Source: Alphaproteobacteria bacterium
Lineage (GTDB): Bacteria; Pseudomonadota; Alphaproteobacteria; Rs-D84
Assembly: GCA_017615655.1 (NCBI GenBank)
Contig: JAFZZS010000003.1
Location: forward strand, 61,885 to 125,884
Reading direction: 5' to 3'
DNA: 64,000 nt
Under the pieces are notes generated by a model. That model worked only from the letters and a program-made list of their open reading frames with translations, ran no database searches and was not told where the DNA came from. Every line of letters starts with the position of its first letter. Within the stretch, counting starts at the first letter, position 1. Shown here one piece after another: positions 9,219-18,753 of the stretch. A program made the translations under genes and the position numbers.

Positions 9219-10247
9219 ATGTTGAATTTTGTGCGTTTTTTGCGTATGCTGATTGTCGTATTAATCGGCCTTTTTGGCTGTCTTGGTACAGTCCCTGCCC
9301 TTGCATGCACAAATGATGAAATAACCTTATCCAACAACGAATGTGTGCCCACAAAATTTTCAATACTCATAAATATTCCTAAAAAGAATTCTAGGTTCAC
9401 TTTTTATCTAGCCGCAACTGGTACCTTCTATGTTGACTGGGGTGATGGCACTGTAGAAACAATAAATTCGACAAGTTTGACACGCGCAAACAAATCACAC
9501 CAATATAAAAGTGACGGTGATTTTACAGTCCGTCTTGGTGGGTTGGCAACTGGGTACAGTTCTGTAACCAGTTATGCGGGTGCTAGTTTTAGTTTATATT
9601 CTGGTGGTTCATCAAGCATGGCATATGTAAAAAAAATCGAGGGCAGTTTAGGCGCAATATTTCCAACATTAAATGGTGGTAACACCCCCGAAACTCAACC
9701 GCATTTTAATTCGGTATTTCGCGGTTGCACAAATCTGAGTGATGTTATACCCGACACTTTGTTTTCCGGTATTAATGGTCCGGCCACAGTAAGCATGTTT
9801 GAATACGCATTTTATGACACTGCATTTACAGGATATATCCCGTATAATTTGTTCAGTGGTATAACCGGCACACCAACAAATATGATGTATTACATATTCA
9901 ACAATAACTCTACATTAGCAACAACATGCCCGACCGGGACAACACAATTTATCACAGGTTATGAAAGTTATTGGAACAACAAGGTTGCATGTAAGCCAGA
10001 TTCTACATCATGTGACCACGCATATGGTGGCGCATGCCCAGATTTATGTTCATGGGCAACACAATTAAAGACCAGCACTGGTCTGTCATTTCCGCTGTAC
10101 GCCACAAAAATCACAACACCAGCCATAAATGTTCGCAAAGATGGGGTTACATGTTATGCGCCACTTGAAACTGGTGTTGGGGGTACAGGCAGTTTGAATA
10201 TAAAATACAGTGGCAATACCTATCATGCCGGTGTGATTGATAATTAA
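9219..10247 (+). CDS. Secreted surface protein with PKD-like and BspA-like segments
   Basis: 342 aa. A signal peptide (MLNFVRFLRMLIVVLIGLFG, cleavage near ALAC) leads to a PKD-like strand set with TFYVDWGDGTVETI and HQYKSDGDFTVRLGG. A region with VFRGCTNLSDVIPDTLFSGI and AFYDTAFTGYIPYNLFSGI follows, like BspA/DUF285 surface repeats. The last 90 residues are Cys-rich and end in strands (INVRKDGVTCYAPL). A purine-rich AGGAAAGGAAGG ends about 20 nt before ATG 9219, which is far for a ribosome site, so the exact start is uncertain. It is likely an exported adhesin or surface display protein. Confidence 0.75.
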   Translation: MLNFVRFLRMLIVVLIGLFGCLGTVPALACTNDEITLSNNECVPTKFSILINIPKKNSRFTFYLAATGTFYVDWGDGTVETINSTSLTRANKSHQYKSDGDFTVRLGGLATGYSSVTSYAGASFSLYSGGSSSMAYVKKIEGSLGAIFPTLNGGNTPETQPHFNSVFRGCTNLSDVIPDTLFSGINGPATVSMFEYAFYDTAFTGYIPYNLFSGITGTPTNMMYYIFNNNSTLATTCPTGTTQFITGYESYWNNKVACKPDSTSCDHAYGGACPDLCSWATQLKTSTGLSFPLYATKITTPAINVRKDGVTCYAPLETGVGGTGSLNIKYSGNTYHAGVIDN

Positions 10248-10255
10248 TATAATTA

Positions 10256-10281
10256 AAAACAGGGCTTCTATACCCTGTTTT
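10256..10281. terminator. Intrinsic terminator between convergent genes
   Basis: The stem AAAACAGGG / CCCTGTTTT flanks an 8-nt loop. A and T runs on both sides mean it can serve the surface-protein gene and the kinase-like gene. Confidence 0.75.
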
Positions 10282-10302
10282 ATGTTATTGTGTTATATTT
10301 AC

Positions 10303-10947
10303 CTATCTTCTGCGTGCAATGTGTACGCCTGTTTCTGTTTTACGTTTGGTGTACATCATATCATCGTATAACGCACCAATATATTGCATCAGGCGCGCAT
10401 CCATATGCCCAGTGATTGGACGCAAGATATAATCAGGACGCAGGTTATAATCAAGAAAATCACCCGCATCACATGTGTTTGCTTTGCGAACCGCGGTATC
10501 ATTTGGCATCGTTGCACGTGCAGCGGCAATCTCAAAATTGTTTTTTGGTGGTATGAACCATGCAATTTTAAATCCGTATTCACGATCCAGTTTTTTTAAT
10601 GTAAACCAGTCTATCATTTGGCGAATATATTTAGGTTCAATAACATCATATACAAAATTACGTCCAATGTTATTTAAAACCTCGCTTTCTGGGACACCAT
10701 AGAGCCATTTGCGTTCACCCGGTTTCCAAAAGTTTTCATTAACCCAAAGATATGTAACCAAAGGTTCCGCCTTGAAGTATTCTTCATTCCGAAAGAAATA
10801 CTTTTCACCTTCTTTTTCGCCGTCACGCATATCACGCGTCGTTGCCGAACGTAGATTATAAAACAGCCCTTCGGGCAGCGTCTTGTTAATAAAATAGGTT
10901 TTCCCAGAACCAGAAAAACCGGTACAGAACAAAACAGTGTTTTTCAT
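10303..10947 (-). CDS. Guanylate-kinase-like P-loop protein
   Basis: 214 aa. GFSGSGKT near residues 10-17 is a Walker A loop. SATTRDMRDGEKEGEKYFF corresponds to the GMP-binding S-x-T-R-x2-R-x-GE-x-G-x-YFF segment of guanylate kinases. The rest diverges: there is a long insert with FWKPGERKWLYGVPESEV, and DYNLRPDYIL lies near the end. It could be a divergent GMK or a nucleotide/polynucleotide kinase with another substrate; sequence alone cannot decide. It stands alone, with AAAGGAGT upstream of the ATG. Confidence 0.7.
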   Translation of the reverse strand: MKNTVLFCTGFSGSGKTYFINKTLPEGLFYNLRSATTRDMRDGEKEGEKYFFRNEEYFKAEPLVTYLWVNENFWKPGERKWLYGVPESEVLNNIGRNFVYDVIEPKYIRQMIDWFTLKKLDREYGFKIAWFIPPKNNFEIAAARATMPNDTAVRKANTCDAGDFLDYNLRPDYILRPITGHMDARLMQYIGALYDDMMYTKRKTETGVHIARRR

Positions 10948-10980
10948 GTGCGACTCCTTTGGTTAGTTTGTTAAAGAAAA

Positions 10981-11003
10981 GGGGGCGTTTGAAAACGTCC
11001 CCC
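10981..11003 (-). terminator. rpoD terminator
   Basis: A G5/C5 stem hairpin sits just after the rpoD stop, followed on the reverse strand by a T-rich tract. Confidence 0.7.
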
Positions 11004-11007
11004 TCGT

Positions 11008-13095
11008 TTAATCCTCTAAGAAACTGCGTAATTTACGTGCTCTTGTTGGATGTTTTAATTTATTTAGTGCCTTTTGTTCAATTTGGCGGATACGTTCACG
11101 CGTAACCCCAATATATTTGCCAACATCTTCCAAAGTGCTGGTCTTGTTTGTACTCATACCAAAGCGTTGACGCAGAACGGTTTCTTCCTTGGGATCCAAT
11201 TCGGATAAAATCTGTGTCATAATTTTGCGCAGATTCTTTTGTGCCGCCGATGTAAATGGATTCTTAGCGGTTTCATCCGCAATTATCTCCATGCGTGAGC
11301 TATCATCTTCGGTTCCAACTGGTGCTTCTAGTGAAATTGGTTTAAGGTTAACCTTCATCGCCTTGTGTATTTTGTCCACTGGCAAATATATAATCTTGGA
11401 CAGCTCTTCGGCGGTGGGTTGGCGACCATATTTGTGCATAAACTGACGCGATGCACGTTGTATTTTGTGTATATTATCAATCATATGCACTGGTATACGA
11501 ATTGTACGCGCCTGGTCAGCGATACTACGCAATATAGCCTGTTGTATCCAATTGGTTGCATATGTCGAAAATTTATTACCTAAACGGTAGTCAAATTTAT
11601 CGACCGCCTTCATCAAACCGATATTACCATCTTGGACCAAATCTGAAAAATCTAATCCCAAACCACGATTACTGCTTTTCTTGGCAAATTTAATTACAAG
11701 ACGTAAATTAGCCTCAATCATTTCACGTTTTGCACGTGCAGCTTCGGTCTGACCACGACGAACAAGTTCTACAACCTTTTTATATTCTTCGGTTGGTTGT
11801 CCTGTTTCGCTGGCTATGGCTGTTATATCATTTTGTATTTTAATTATATCTGCACCGTGTTTCTTGGCAAAATTGACCCACGCGGAACTTTTATGCTTTA
11901 ACAGTTTTTTAACCCAATTACGATTTAATTCGTTACCAACATATTCGGCCAAGAAATCTTCGCGTTTTATTTTGTTAGCCATCGCAAGACGCAATAATTT
12001 ACCTTCTAGTCCCATCAGCAACTGGTCGCGTTCAGTTAATTTCTCCATAATTTCGGCTATGCGGTCATCATTAAGGCGTATTTTACTAACATTTTCGAAC
12101 AATGTCAGTCGCATTTTATTGTATTTCGCCTCTAGCGCATTGTCAGGCTTGGACGATGTTAACAATTTTTCCATACGCTGTGCCTGAAGTTTTTGCATAC
12201 TATTGAATGTGCGCTTTATCTTGGCAAATAATTCCATAACCATCGGCATAAGCGCTTCTTCCATTACTGGAATAGGAACACCTGATGTACTACGTGGCGT
12301 ATCATCCTTTTTGACACCATCTTCATCCAATGATTCATCGTCATCTTCGTCATCGGTATCATCGCCACCTACAGATTCTTCCAGGTCATCCAAATCATCA
12401 TCATCCAATTCATCAACCTGTTCAACCCCCTTGGATTTAAGTGTTTCGGAGATTGCAGCCAGCGACTTCTGCTCGGAATCAGATGAATACATCGCTTCTA
12501 GATTAACAATATAGCGTAAACGAATATCTTCGTTTAACAATTGTTGATACCAATCAAGCATAGCACGTATTGTCATTGGGCTTTCACAAAGTCCATATAC
12601 CATTAAACGCGATGCGGCCTCGATACGTTGTGCAATAGCTACCTCGCCTGCAGCAGTAAGTAACTGAACCATACCGATTTGTTTAAGATACGATTGAACA
12701 GAATCCTGAACCCCCAAAACCAGTGTGCCTGTTTGGCTACGCTCTAATTGTTTTGCATAGTGTTCATAATCATCATCATTTACATCAACCTGCTCGGCAT
12801 CTGCATTTAAAATATTACGGTATTTTTCAGCATTTTCATCAGCATCTTCGTCATAGTATTTTTCAAGATCCTTGGCGTAATTTTCGGTTTCAAGAATTTC
12901 TAATCCCAAATCTTGCTTGAAAAAATCGAGAACTTCTTGTTGTTCATCTTCGGGAACTTCGTCAGCATCAACCGCAGAGTTAAAATCCATCTGGGACAAA
13001 TAGCCGGTATCCATCGAGGATGCAGCGAGCTTTTGCAAGTTTTCTGGCAGAGAATCTACCAATAATCTTGTTGCTTGGTCTATTTTTTTGGACAT
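11008..13095 (-). CDS. rpoD: Primary sigma factor RpoD with altered region 2.4 residues
   Basis: 695 aa. Region 1.1 is followed by region 1.2 ([20 protein letters not shown]), a very acidic insert rich in Asp/Glu (about residues 225-275), then regions 2-4. Region 4.2 keeps [14 protein letters not shown], the -35 reader. Region 2.3-2.4 reads [17 protein letters not shown] where primary sigmas have YATWWIRQAITRSIADQ. Relative to E. coli numbering this is W433N, R436Q and T440L, at residues 515, 518 and 522 here; the codons were checked on the DNA. These positions melt and read the upstream edge of the -10 box. I start at ATG 13095, which has AAGGG upstream, rather than the preceding TTG. trcR lies upstream on the same strand. 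Confidence 0.96.
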   Translation of the reverse strand: MSKKIDQATRLLVDSLPENLQKLAASSMDTGYLSQMDFNSAVDADEVPEDEQQEVLDFFKQDLGLEILETENYAKDLEKYYDEDADENAEKYRNILNADAEQVDVNDDDYEHYAKQLERSQTGTLVLGVQDSVQSYLKQIGMVQLLTAAGEVAIAQRIEAASRLMVYGLCESPMTIRAMLDWYQQLLNEDIRLRYIVNLEAMYSSDSEQKSLAAISETLKSKGVEQVDELDDDDLDDLEESVGGDDTDDEDDDESLDEDGVKKDDTPRSTSGVPIPVMEEALMPMVMELFAKIKRTFNSMQKLQAQRMEKLLTSSKPDNALEAKYNKMRLTLFENVSKIRLNDDRIAEIMEKLTERDQLLMGLEGKLLRLAMANKIKREDFLAEYVGNELNRNWVKKLLKHKSSAWVNFAKKHGADIIKIQNDITAIASETGQPTEEYKKVVELVRRGQTEAARAKREMIEANLRLVIKFAKKSSNRGLGLDFSDLVQDGNIGLMKAVDKFDYRLGNKFSTYATNWIQQAILRSIADQARTIRIPVHMIDNIHKIQRASRQFMHKYGRQPTAEELSKIIYLPVDKIHKAMKVNLKPISLEAPVGTEDDSSRMEIIADETAKNPFTSAAQKNLRKIMTQILSELDPKEETVLRQRFGMSTNKTSTLEDVGKYIGVTRERIRQIEQKALNKLKHPTRARKLRSFLED

Positions 13096-13119
13096 CAAAA
13101 ACCCTTAGTTTATTGATTC

Positions 13120-13650
13120 TTATTTTTTCTTGCTGTTTTGTGCCTTGGCAACTGCATCACGCAACGCGGACTCAGACAATAACCCCAAAACAATCGGACT
13201 TTGAATTTGAATATCTGCATACGATTTATGAGTCTTGTTACGAACAGATGCAACCGTTGGATTTGTACTGCGCATTAAACGCGCAATCTGTCCATCTGAC
13301 AATTCTGGACAATTTTTCAAAATCCACAAAATGCCACCAAGACGATTTTGGCGATGTAATTTCGGTGTATACCCAACACCCTTTTTATTTTGCGCGTTTT
13401 GTGCGTTAACTATACTTTCCAACAATGTTAGGCGTGCGTTAGGGTCGGCCTCACAGTTTTTGATATCTTCACGTGTAAGTTGACCATTCAAGATTGGATC
13501 AAGACCCTGCATCTTTTGAGTTTCGGCGTCTGCAATATTTTTAACTTCTAATTCATGCAGGCCGCAAAATTCGGCAATTTGTTCAAACGTCAAAGACGTG
13601 TTTTCAATTAACCACAACGCAGTGGATTTAGGCATGTATGGGTAGTTCAT
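13120..13650 (-). CDS. trcR: Cell cycle transcriptional regulator TrcR (DUF1013)
   Basis: 176 aa. This matches the alphaproteobacterial DUF1013/TrcR family: MPKSTALWLIENTSLTFEQI, FCGLHELEV and GLDPILNGQLTREDIKNCEAD are family landmarks. The second half, with LGGILWILKNCPELSDGQI, looks like a helix-turn-helix, followed by RSTNPTVASVRNKTH. In Caulobacter the protein associates with RNA polymerase and affects cell-cycle genes. It ends 24 nt before rpoD, so the two may be transcribed together, fitting a role at the polymerase. AGAGGA precedes the ATG. Confidence 0.93.
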   Translation of the reverse strand: MNYPYMPKSTALWLIENTSLTFEQIAEFCGLHELEVKNIADAETQKMQGLDPILNGQLTREDIKNCEADPNARLTLLESIVNAQNAQNKKGVGYTPKLHRQNRLGGILWILKNCPELSDGQIARLMRSTNPTVASVRNKTHKSYADIQIQSPIVLGLLSESALRDAVAKAQNSKKK

Positions 13651-13725
13651 AAAAAATCCTCTTGTTCACTGGGGCTAAATATAGCACAAAATGTATCATA
13701 TTCAAGCGGTTTTTTATAAAATATT

Positions 13726-15144
13726 TTACTGTTTTTTAACTAGTTTGAATCCGCCAGGAATATCTGTTACTGTCCACCCAGATGCATCTATTTTGGCGCG
13801 CAAATCATCAGCCATAGCAAAATCACGATTTTGCTTTGCCATCATTCTTTGTTCAGCCATCTTTTGAATGTCATCAGGTGCAGTTTCAGATTCCGTGGCC
13901 AATAATTTCTTGGCACGGTCAGCCAATTGCAAACCCAACAATTCATCAACAAAGTCCAACAACGACAATTTTGTTGCCGTATTTATCGTTTGATTTTTCA
14001 GCATATCTTGGACTGCGACCAAAGTTTCTGCAGTTTTCAAGTTATCAGAAATCGGGGTTAAAATCTTGTCATGCCATTCGTTATATATACCTTGGTCCAC
14101 AGTATCGGTCCCCGGATTTGCCATTAAATCGGCAATTTTACGAACCATATTTTTATACCCTGCAGCTGCCGCATCCAAGGATTCAAACGAGAAATCCATT
14201 GGTTGACGATAGTGACCGGTAAGTAACAGGTAACGATATGCCATCGGGTCATAGCCCTTTTCTACCAAACCACGAACTGTAAAGAACGAACCTGAAGACT
14301 TAGACATTTTTCCATCTTTTAACATCAACCAAGCCCAATGCAACCAATAATGTACCCATGGTTTTCCCACAATCGGTTCAGATTGGGCAATTTCATTGGT
14401 ATGGTGAACCTTGATATGTTCCTGTCCACCAGTGTGAATATCAAAATGGTCACCAAGGTATTTCATGCTCATCGCGCTGCATTCCAGATGCCAGCCTGGA
14501 AAACCAACGCCCCATGGGCTATCCCATTCCATTTGGCGTTTGGCATCAGTTGGGGAAAATTTCCATAGTGCGAAATCGGTAATATTGCGTTTATTATTAT
14601 TTTCAATACGCGCACCGCCACGCAATTCAGATAATTTTTGACCCCCCAATGCACCATAATCGGCAAATTTTGATGTATCATAATAAATACCATCCCCAGG
14701 AATTTCATATGTAAACCCGAGTTTTTCCAATTTTTGGATAAGTTCAATTTGTTCTTTGATATGGTCGGTCGCGCGTGGCGTATGTGTTGGACGAATAATG
14801 TTCAACAAATCCATATCAATAAAGCAATTATCCATATATTTTTTTGCAACATCCCACACAGACATATTTTCACGTGCGGCACCCTTTTCCATTTTATCTT
14901 CACCGGTGTCTTCATCACTTGTTAAATGGCCCACGTCGGTGATATTCATAACATGTGTTACCGAATAGCCATTGGCTAAAAACATACGTTTTAACATATC
15001 GTTATTAAAGAATGCACGCATATTGCCAATATGTTGATCCCAATAAACGGTCGGACCACACCCATAAAAACCGACATGATTTGAGGTGATTGGCACAAAA
15101 TCTTCAACTTTGCGGGTCATTGTATTAAATAATCTTATTTGCAT
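13726..15144 (-). CDS. cysS: Cysteinyl-tRNA synthetase
   Basis: 472 aa class I synthetase that charges tRNA-Cys. The zinc/substrate Cys of [16 protein letters not shown] is visible, with the HIGH box as HIGN. The other zinc ligands lie in WHLECSAMS and [15 protein letters not shown], and the KMSKS loop is in [15 protein letters not shown]-terminal helical domain ends in [10 protein letters not shown]. Length is normal for the family. AAGGA lies 8 nt before the ATG. It stands alone between trcR and xerC. Confidence 0.97.
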   Translation of the reverse strand: MQIRLFNTMTRKVEDFVPITSNHVGFYGCGPTVYWDQHIGNMRAFFNNDMLKRMFLANGYSVTHVMNITDVGHLTSDEDTGEDKMEKGAARENMSVWDVAKKYMDNCFIDMDLLNIIRPTHTPRATDHIKEQIELIQKLEKLGFTYEIPGDGIYYDTSKFADYGALGGQKLSELRGGARIENNNKRNITDFALWKFSPTDAKRQMEWDSPWGVGFPGWHLECSAMSMKYLGDHFDIHTGGQEHIKVHHTNEIAQSEPIVGKPWVHYWLHWAWLMLKDGKMSKSSGSFFTVRGLVEKGYDPMAYRYLLLTGHYRQPMDFSFESLDAAAAGYKNMVRKIADLMANPGTDTVDQGIYNEWHDKILTPISDNLKTAETLVAVQDMLKNQTINTATKLSLLDFVDELLGLQLADRAKKLLATESETAPDDIQKMAEQRMMAKQNRDFAMADDLRAKIDASGWTVTDIPGGFKLVKKQ

Positions 15145-15304
15145 GATAAAATCCTTATATCTTGGTGTTGGTTATAATAACAAAAGTATGAAAAATAAGC
15201 AAACGATATGTTTGCAAAAAGAACATTTTAACAACAACAATAAAAATTTATAAATGGTATAGTCATCGCGCATTATTGTGTCAGATTTATGTTTCCAAGT
15301 CAAC

Positions 15305-16222
15305 CTAATTTTCTTCGTTTGCGCGGGGGTGACAATGTTCGTAAATATTCATAATTTCTGCGGTGTTTACCTTGGTATAAAGTTGCGTTGTGGACAATGA
15401 TGAATGCCCCAATAATTCTTGCAGGCTGCGCAAATCGGCGCCATCCGCCAATAATGCCGTCGCAAATGTATGACGCAATGCGTGCGGAGTTACATAATCA
15501 GGCAATTGCAAGTAATAACGCAGTTTTTCAATAACCTTTTCCGCCATACGCGCTGACATAGGCAGCCCCCGAATACTGCGAAATAACTCGTCGGTTGTCG
15601 CATTTCCGAATGGGCGAATGGCGATATATTTTTCAATAGCATTATATACTGCTGGTAATACAGGGACAACACGTTCCTTGGACCCTTTGCCGACAATACG
15701 CAGGGTTTTTGGTTTACCCGCAATATCTGCGTTAGTCAAGGATAGCGCTTCGGATATACGCAGACCGCACCCAAATAGCAATGTTACCAGTGCCCAATCA
15801 CGTGCCGCAATCCACGGTTCTGTATCATCAATTGATGAGATTGCGCCCCGCATATCTGCGACATCCGATATATCTAATGCCTTGGACAATTTTTTTGGAA
15901 TCTTGGGCGAAGATATAAGCCCAATCGCATCATTTTTGATATTTTTATACTTTGCCAAAAATTTATAAAACGCGCGTAAAGACGACAGTGCGCGTGCCGT
16001 TGACTTAAATGCCAACCCACGTTTTTGGCGATCTGCAAGCCACGAACGAAACGCTATTGTATCGATACGTGCACAATCATTTATTTGTAAATCACTACCA
16101 GAAAACTTACCGTAGAACCGACAAAAATCTTCAATATCTGTCCGATAAGCATCCGCCGTATGCAATGAATATTTGCGTGCGTTTATTATGTATTCAATGA
16201 AATCATCTATAGCCTGGTTCAT
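15305..16222 (-). CDS. xerC: Tyrosine recombinase of XerC/XerD type
   Basis: 305 aa. A SAM-like N-terminal DNA-binding domain (about 1-90) precedes the catalytic domain. The catalytic residues are all visible: Arg in GCGLRISEALSL, Lys in IVGKGSKERVVPV, His-x-x-Arg in TPHALRHTFAT, His in LLGHSSLSTTQLY and the nucleophile Tyr in that same block. Together with a partner Xer protein it would resolve chromosome dimers at dif; whether this is XerC or XerD is not certain. It follows the SIMPL gene after 2 nt. Confidence 0.9.
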   Translation of the reverse strand: MNQAIDDFIEYIINARKYSLHTADAYRTDIEDFCRFYGKFSGSDLQINDCARIDTIAFRSWLADRQKRGLAFKSTARALSSLRAFYKFLAKYKNIKNDAIGLISSPKIPKKLSKALDISDVADMRGAISSIDDTEPWIAARDWALVTLLFGCGLRISEALSLTNADIAGKPKTLRIVGKGSKERVVPVLPAVYNAIEKYIAIRPFGNATTDELFRSIRGLPMSARMAEKVIEKLRYYLQLPDYVTPHALRHTFATALLADGADLRSLQELLGHSSLSTTQLYTKVNTAEIMNIYEHCHPRANEEN

Positions 16223-16224
16223 TA

Positions 16225-16956
16225 TTACTTTATTTCAAATATTGCTGAAACGCCTACAGAAACATCCGTATCCTTGCCAGTAATAGCGCCACCAGTATAT
16301 CCACTGCCCGAATCCATTGCCATTTCGGCCTTGGCCAAGCGGAAATTCGCCGTTGGATGCACGTTATATGATCCGCCTGTTGAATAAGACACAGCAAGCA
16401 TTTTACCCGCACGTTTACCCACACCTGCAGCCAATGCATTAGCACGTTCACGCGCATTTTTAACCGCTTCTTCAAGGCAAGATTCCATCACTGGTTTCAA
16501 TGTTTCCGCAGATGTAAACATACGCAAATTAGAGACGAAAACATCTGGCTGCCCGGCAAATTTTGTCAAAACTGTTTCTATGGTATCAATATTTTTTGCC
16601 GATACATCCAATGATATGTTTGTTTCTATTCCCACAAACTCAGATTTTTGAGTTGTGCGATTCCATTCATTTTTCTCGTAAGAATTGAATTCACTGGTTT
16701 GAACCTTGACATCTAATGTTTTAAGATATTCATTCATTTCCGCAACTTTTGCAGATGCCAATTTCATAGATTTTGCAGCACTTTTATCAACAACTGTAAC
16801 CCGAATTGTAATTGCGGTTCTGTCTTTTGGGGCAGATGTTAAACATTCACCACCCACCGAAATTGTTCTTGGTTCGGCCAGCCGATTTACGCCCCATACC
16901 CCCAATACACATACACACAATGCAATTGCCAAAATACTAACTGTTTTTTCTTTCAT
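16225..16956 (-). CDS. SIMPL-domain (DUF541) exported protein
   Basis: 243 aa. An N-terminal hydrophobic segment (about residues 7-24) anchors or exports the chain. The rest is the SIMPL/DUF541 domain: AITIRVTVVDKSAAKSMKLA, a C-terminal AVKNARERANALAAGVG helix and the final VSVGVSAIFEI strand. Members lie in the periplasm or envelope; their molecular function is poorly defined. GGAGA precedes the ATG. It is translationally close to xerC downstream. Confidence 0.88.
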   Translation of the reverse strand: MKEKTVSILAIALCVCVLGVWGVNRLAEPRTISVGGECLTSAPKDRTAITIRVTVVDKSAAKSMKLASAKVAEMNEYLKTLDVKVQTSEFNSYEKNEWNRTTQKSEFVGIETNISLDVSAKNIDTIETVLTKFAGQPDVFVSNLRMFTSAETLKPVMESCLEEAVKNARERANALAAGVGKRAGKMLAVSYSTGGSYNVHPTANFRLAKAEMAMDSGSGYTGGAITGKDTDVSVGVSAIFEIK

Positions 16957-17024
16957 GTCTTTTTCTCCATGTTTTTACGTCTGATTGGGATTATTATACA
17001 CTTTTGTGCAAAAAAACAAAAGAA

Positions 17025-17045
17025 AAATCCGCCAGTGGCGGATTT
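17025..17045 (-). terminator. rpsD terminator
   Basis: The stem AAATCCGCC / GGCGGATTT with a 3-nt loop is followed on the reverse strand by a T-rich run. Confidence 0.75.
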
Positions 17046-17068
17046 GTAAATATGTGTAATATTTCCTA

Positions 17069-17701
17069 TTAACGTGAATAAAATTCAACGACTAATTCAG
17101 GAAACATTTGAACCGGGTATGGAACGTCTGCAAATGACGGAACACGCGTAAATGTTGCAACGAAATTTGCACTGTCCAAATTGATATAGTCTGGAACATT
17201 ACGCTCACCGGATTCCAATGCCAAAACAACCAACGGCATCTGTTTAGCCTTTTCGCCGACAGTAATAACATCACCTGGTTTGACCTGGTATGATGCGATT
17301 TTTACACGTTTGTCATTGACATAAATATGACCATGACTAATCAACTGACGTGAAGAAAATACCGTTGGCGCCAACTTTGCGCGGTAAACAACCGCGTCCA
17401 AACGGCGTTCCAACAAACCAATTAAGTTATCTGGGGTATCACCACGCATATTGTTTGCTTCCAAATAATACGCACGGAACTTTTTTTCACCAATGTTACC
17501 ATAGTAACCTTTTAGTGTCTGTTTTGCACGCATCTGCTTTGCGTAATCGGTCATATTACCGCCACGCGATGTTGCACCGTGCTGACCTGGTTTATATTTA
17601 CGTTTATTAAACGGTGACTTTGCCTGGCCCCAAAGGTTCACACCTAAACGGCGACCAATTTTCAATTTACGGGTACTACGTTTTGCCCCATCTCTTGCCA
17701 T
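17069..17701 (-). CDS. rpsD: 30S ribosomal protein S4 (uS4)
   Basis: 210 aa. S4 nucleates 16S rRNA 5'-domain folding. The N-terminal [19 protein letters not shown] segment and the S4 RNA-binding domain with [18 protein letters not shown]-like [18 protein letters not shown] and [11 protein letters not shown] are clear. The N-terminus lacks the zinc-binding cysteines, as in many bacteria. AAAAGGA lies upstream of the ATG. Monocistronic, with its own terminator. Confidence 0.97.
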   Translation of the reverse strand: MARDGAKRSTRKLKIGRRLGVNLWGQAKSPFNKRKYKPGQHGATSRGGNMTDYAKQMRAKQTLKGYYGNIGEKKFRAYYLEANNMRGDTPDNLIGLLERRLDAVVYRAKLAPTVFSSRQLISHGHIYVNDKRVKIASYQVKPGDVITVGEKAKQMPLVVLALESGERNVPDYINLDSANFVATFTRVPSFADVPYPVQMFPELVVEFYSR

Positions 17702-17838
17702 AATTTAATCCTTTTGGTTTTTAATTGTGCCGAACATTTGACAGAAACCTTATCATGAACGGGACCAAAACGCACCGACACTTAATCAGTTCTGAATTAT
17801 TCAGCGAGGGTTATATTATATTATTTATTCCGGAAAAT

Positions 17839-17857
17839 CAAGTATTTTTTATACTTG
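17839..17857. repeat. Inverted repeat CAAGTAT-N5-ATACTTG overlapping a -35 region
   Basis: A perfect 7-bp inverted repeat with a T5 centre ends inside the -35 hexamer of the next promoter. It is a possible operator, or the hairpin of a terminator. Confidence 0.5.
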
Positions 17858-17883
17858 TTTGGGTGTGCTATTTATGATAAAAT
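17855..17883 (+). promoter_or_regulatory. Promoter TTGTTT-N17-TAAAAT for the barrel gene
   Basis: The -35 and -10 hexamers have ideal 17-nt spacing. The expected start of transcription (about 17890) falls on the first base of a 14-bp palindrome. Confidence 0.5.
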
Positions 17884-17889
17884 ACCTAT

Positions 17890-17903
17890 GTTAAGTACTT
17901 AAC
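17890..17903. promoter_or_regulatory. Perfect 14-bp palindrome GTTAAGTACTTAAC at the predicted transcription start
   Basis: The palindrome sits 6 nt after the -10 box and before the ribosome site AAGGAG. It could be a repressor operator or a 5'-end stabilising hairpin. Confidence 0.5.
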
Positions 17904-17920
17904 AATAAAAAGGAGAAAAT

Positions 17921-18535
17921 ATGAAAAAGTTATTGATAGCCGGATTGGCGTCTGTTATTGGGTTAAGCGCGGCAAATGCCCGCAGCATGACAATATATGA
18001 TGTGTACGGCGGAATGGATCTAGGTTTAGGATCAATGTCGTATGTTGATTTAAACTCGGACGAATCAAAATATGTTGTGAATTCAACATTTCTTATGGGA
18101 TTTGACCTGGGTGCAAAATTTCGCCCATTGGAATCTGTATGGAATCCCGGGGTTAGCTTGGGTGTAAACATGACCTTCCCTGCAGAACCAGAAAAATGGG
18201 GATATACAAAACAGAAACCATCTTACACCTTCTATACATGGGGTGCGGATTTTGATAACTATTTTGCAATTGCAAACCGCAGAAACGCGGCGGCTCGCAC
18301 CGATTTGATTGCAGGTATCGGTGTTCATTCGGTTACAACATCATACGTCGGTGGGGGCTTGGGCAGCGGCAGTGACACGTACATGTCTGTTGCATTGAAG
18401 TTCGGTATTGATCAAGGAATTAGTGAAAGTTTGAAACTTACGGCAAAAATGCAACTCTTCATTTTACCAGGTAATGAAAAAGGTGAAGAAGATATGTTCT
18501 TTAAAATGTCTATTGGTTTCAAAACGATGTTCTAA
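17921..18535 (+). CDS. Small outer-membrane beta-barrel protein
   Basis: 204 aa. The signal peptide MKKLLIAGLASVIGLSAANA is followed by alternating polar/apolar strands (MSYVDLNSD, GFDLGAKF, VSLGVNMTF, SVALKFGID, KLTAKMQLFI) and a terminal aromatic residue (FKTMF), the usual signature of small OM barrels. No specific family is recognised. AAAAGGAG lies 7 nt before the ATG. Confidence 0.75.
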   Translation: MKKLLIAGLASVIGLSAANARSMTIYDVYGGMDLGLGSMSYVDLNSDESKYVVNSTFLMGFDLGAKFRPLESVWNPGVSLGVNMTFPAEPEKWGYTKQKPSYTFYTWGADFDNYFAIANRRNAAARTDLIAGIGVHSVTTSYVGGGLGSGSDTYMSVALKFGIDQGISESLKLTAKMQLFILPGNEKGEEDMFFKMSIGFKTMF

Positions 18536-18555
18536 TCTGATATCAATAAAAATTA

Positions 18556-18579
18556 ACCGCGCCATTTGGTGCGGTTTTT
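18556..18579 (+). terminator. Terminator of the barrel gene
   Basis: The ACCGCGCC / GGTGCGGT stem with loop ATTT is followed by five T. Confidence 0.75.
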
Positions 18580-18608
18580 GTTTTATGATACTTCTACCTG
18601 TATAATCC

Positions 18609-18635
18609 AAAAAATTCGCACAAGGCGAATTTTTT
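18609..18635. terminator. Terminator after rpoZ-tRNA-Ser
   Basis: AAAAAATTCGC pairs with GCGAATTTTTT around a 5-nt loop; the hairpin is usable from both sides. Confidence 0.75.
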
Positions 18636-18649
18636 AAGATTCTATTATG

Positions 18650-18740
18650 TGGCGGAGATGAGGGGATTCGAACCCCTGATACGGTTGCCCGTATACCACA
18701 TTTCCAATGTGGCGCACTAGACCAACTATGCGACATCTCC
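18650..18740 (-). tRNA. tRNA-Ser(GGA)
   Basis: 91 nt including an encoded CCA. The acceptor stem starts GGAGATG, the anticodon loop TTGGAAA is flanked by CCACA/TGTGG, the long variable arm is class II, and the T-arm is GGGGTTCGAATCCCC. It begins 13 nt after the rpoZ stop, so it is probably cut from the rpoZ transcript. Confidence 0.96.
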
Positions 18741-18753
18741 CCAGTACTGGTTA

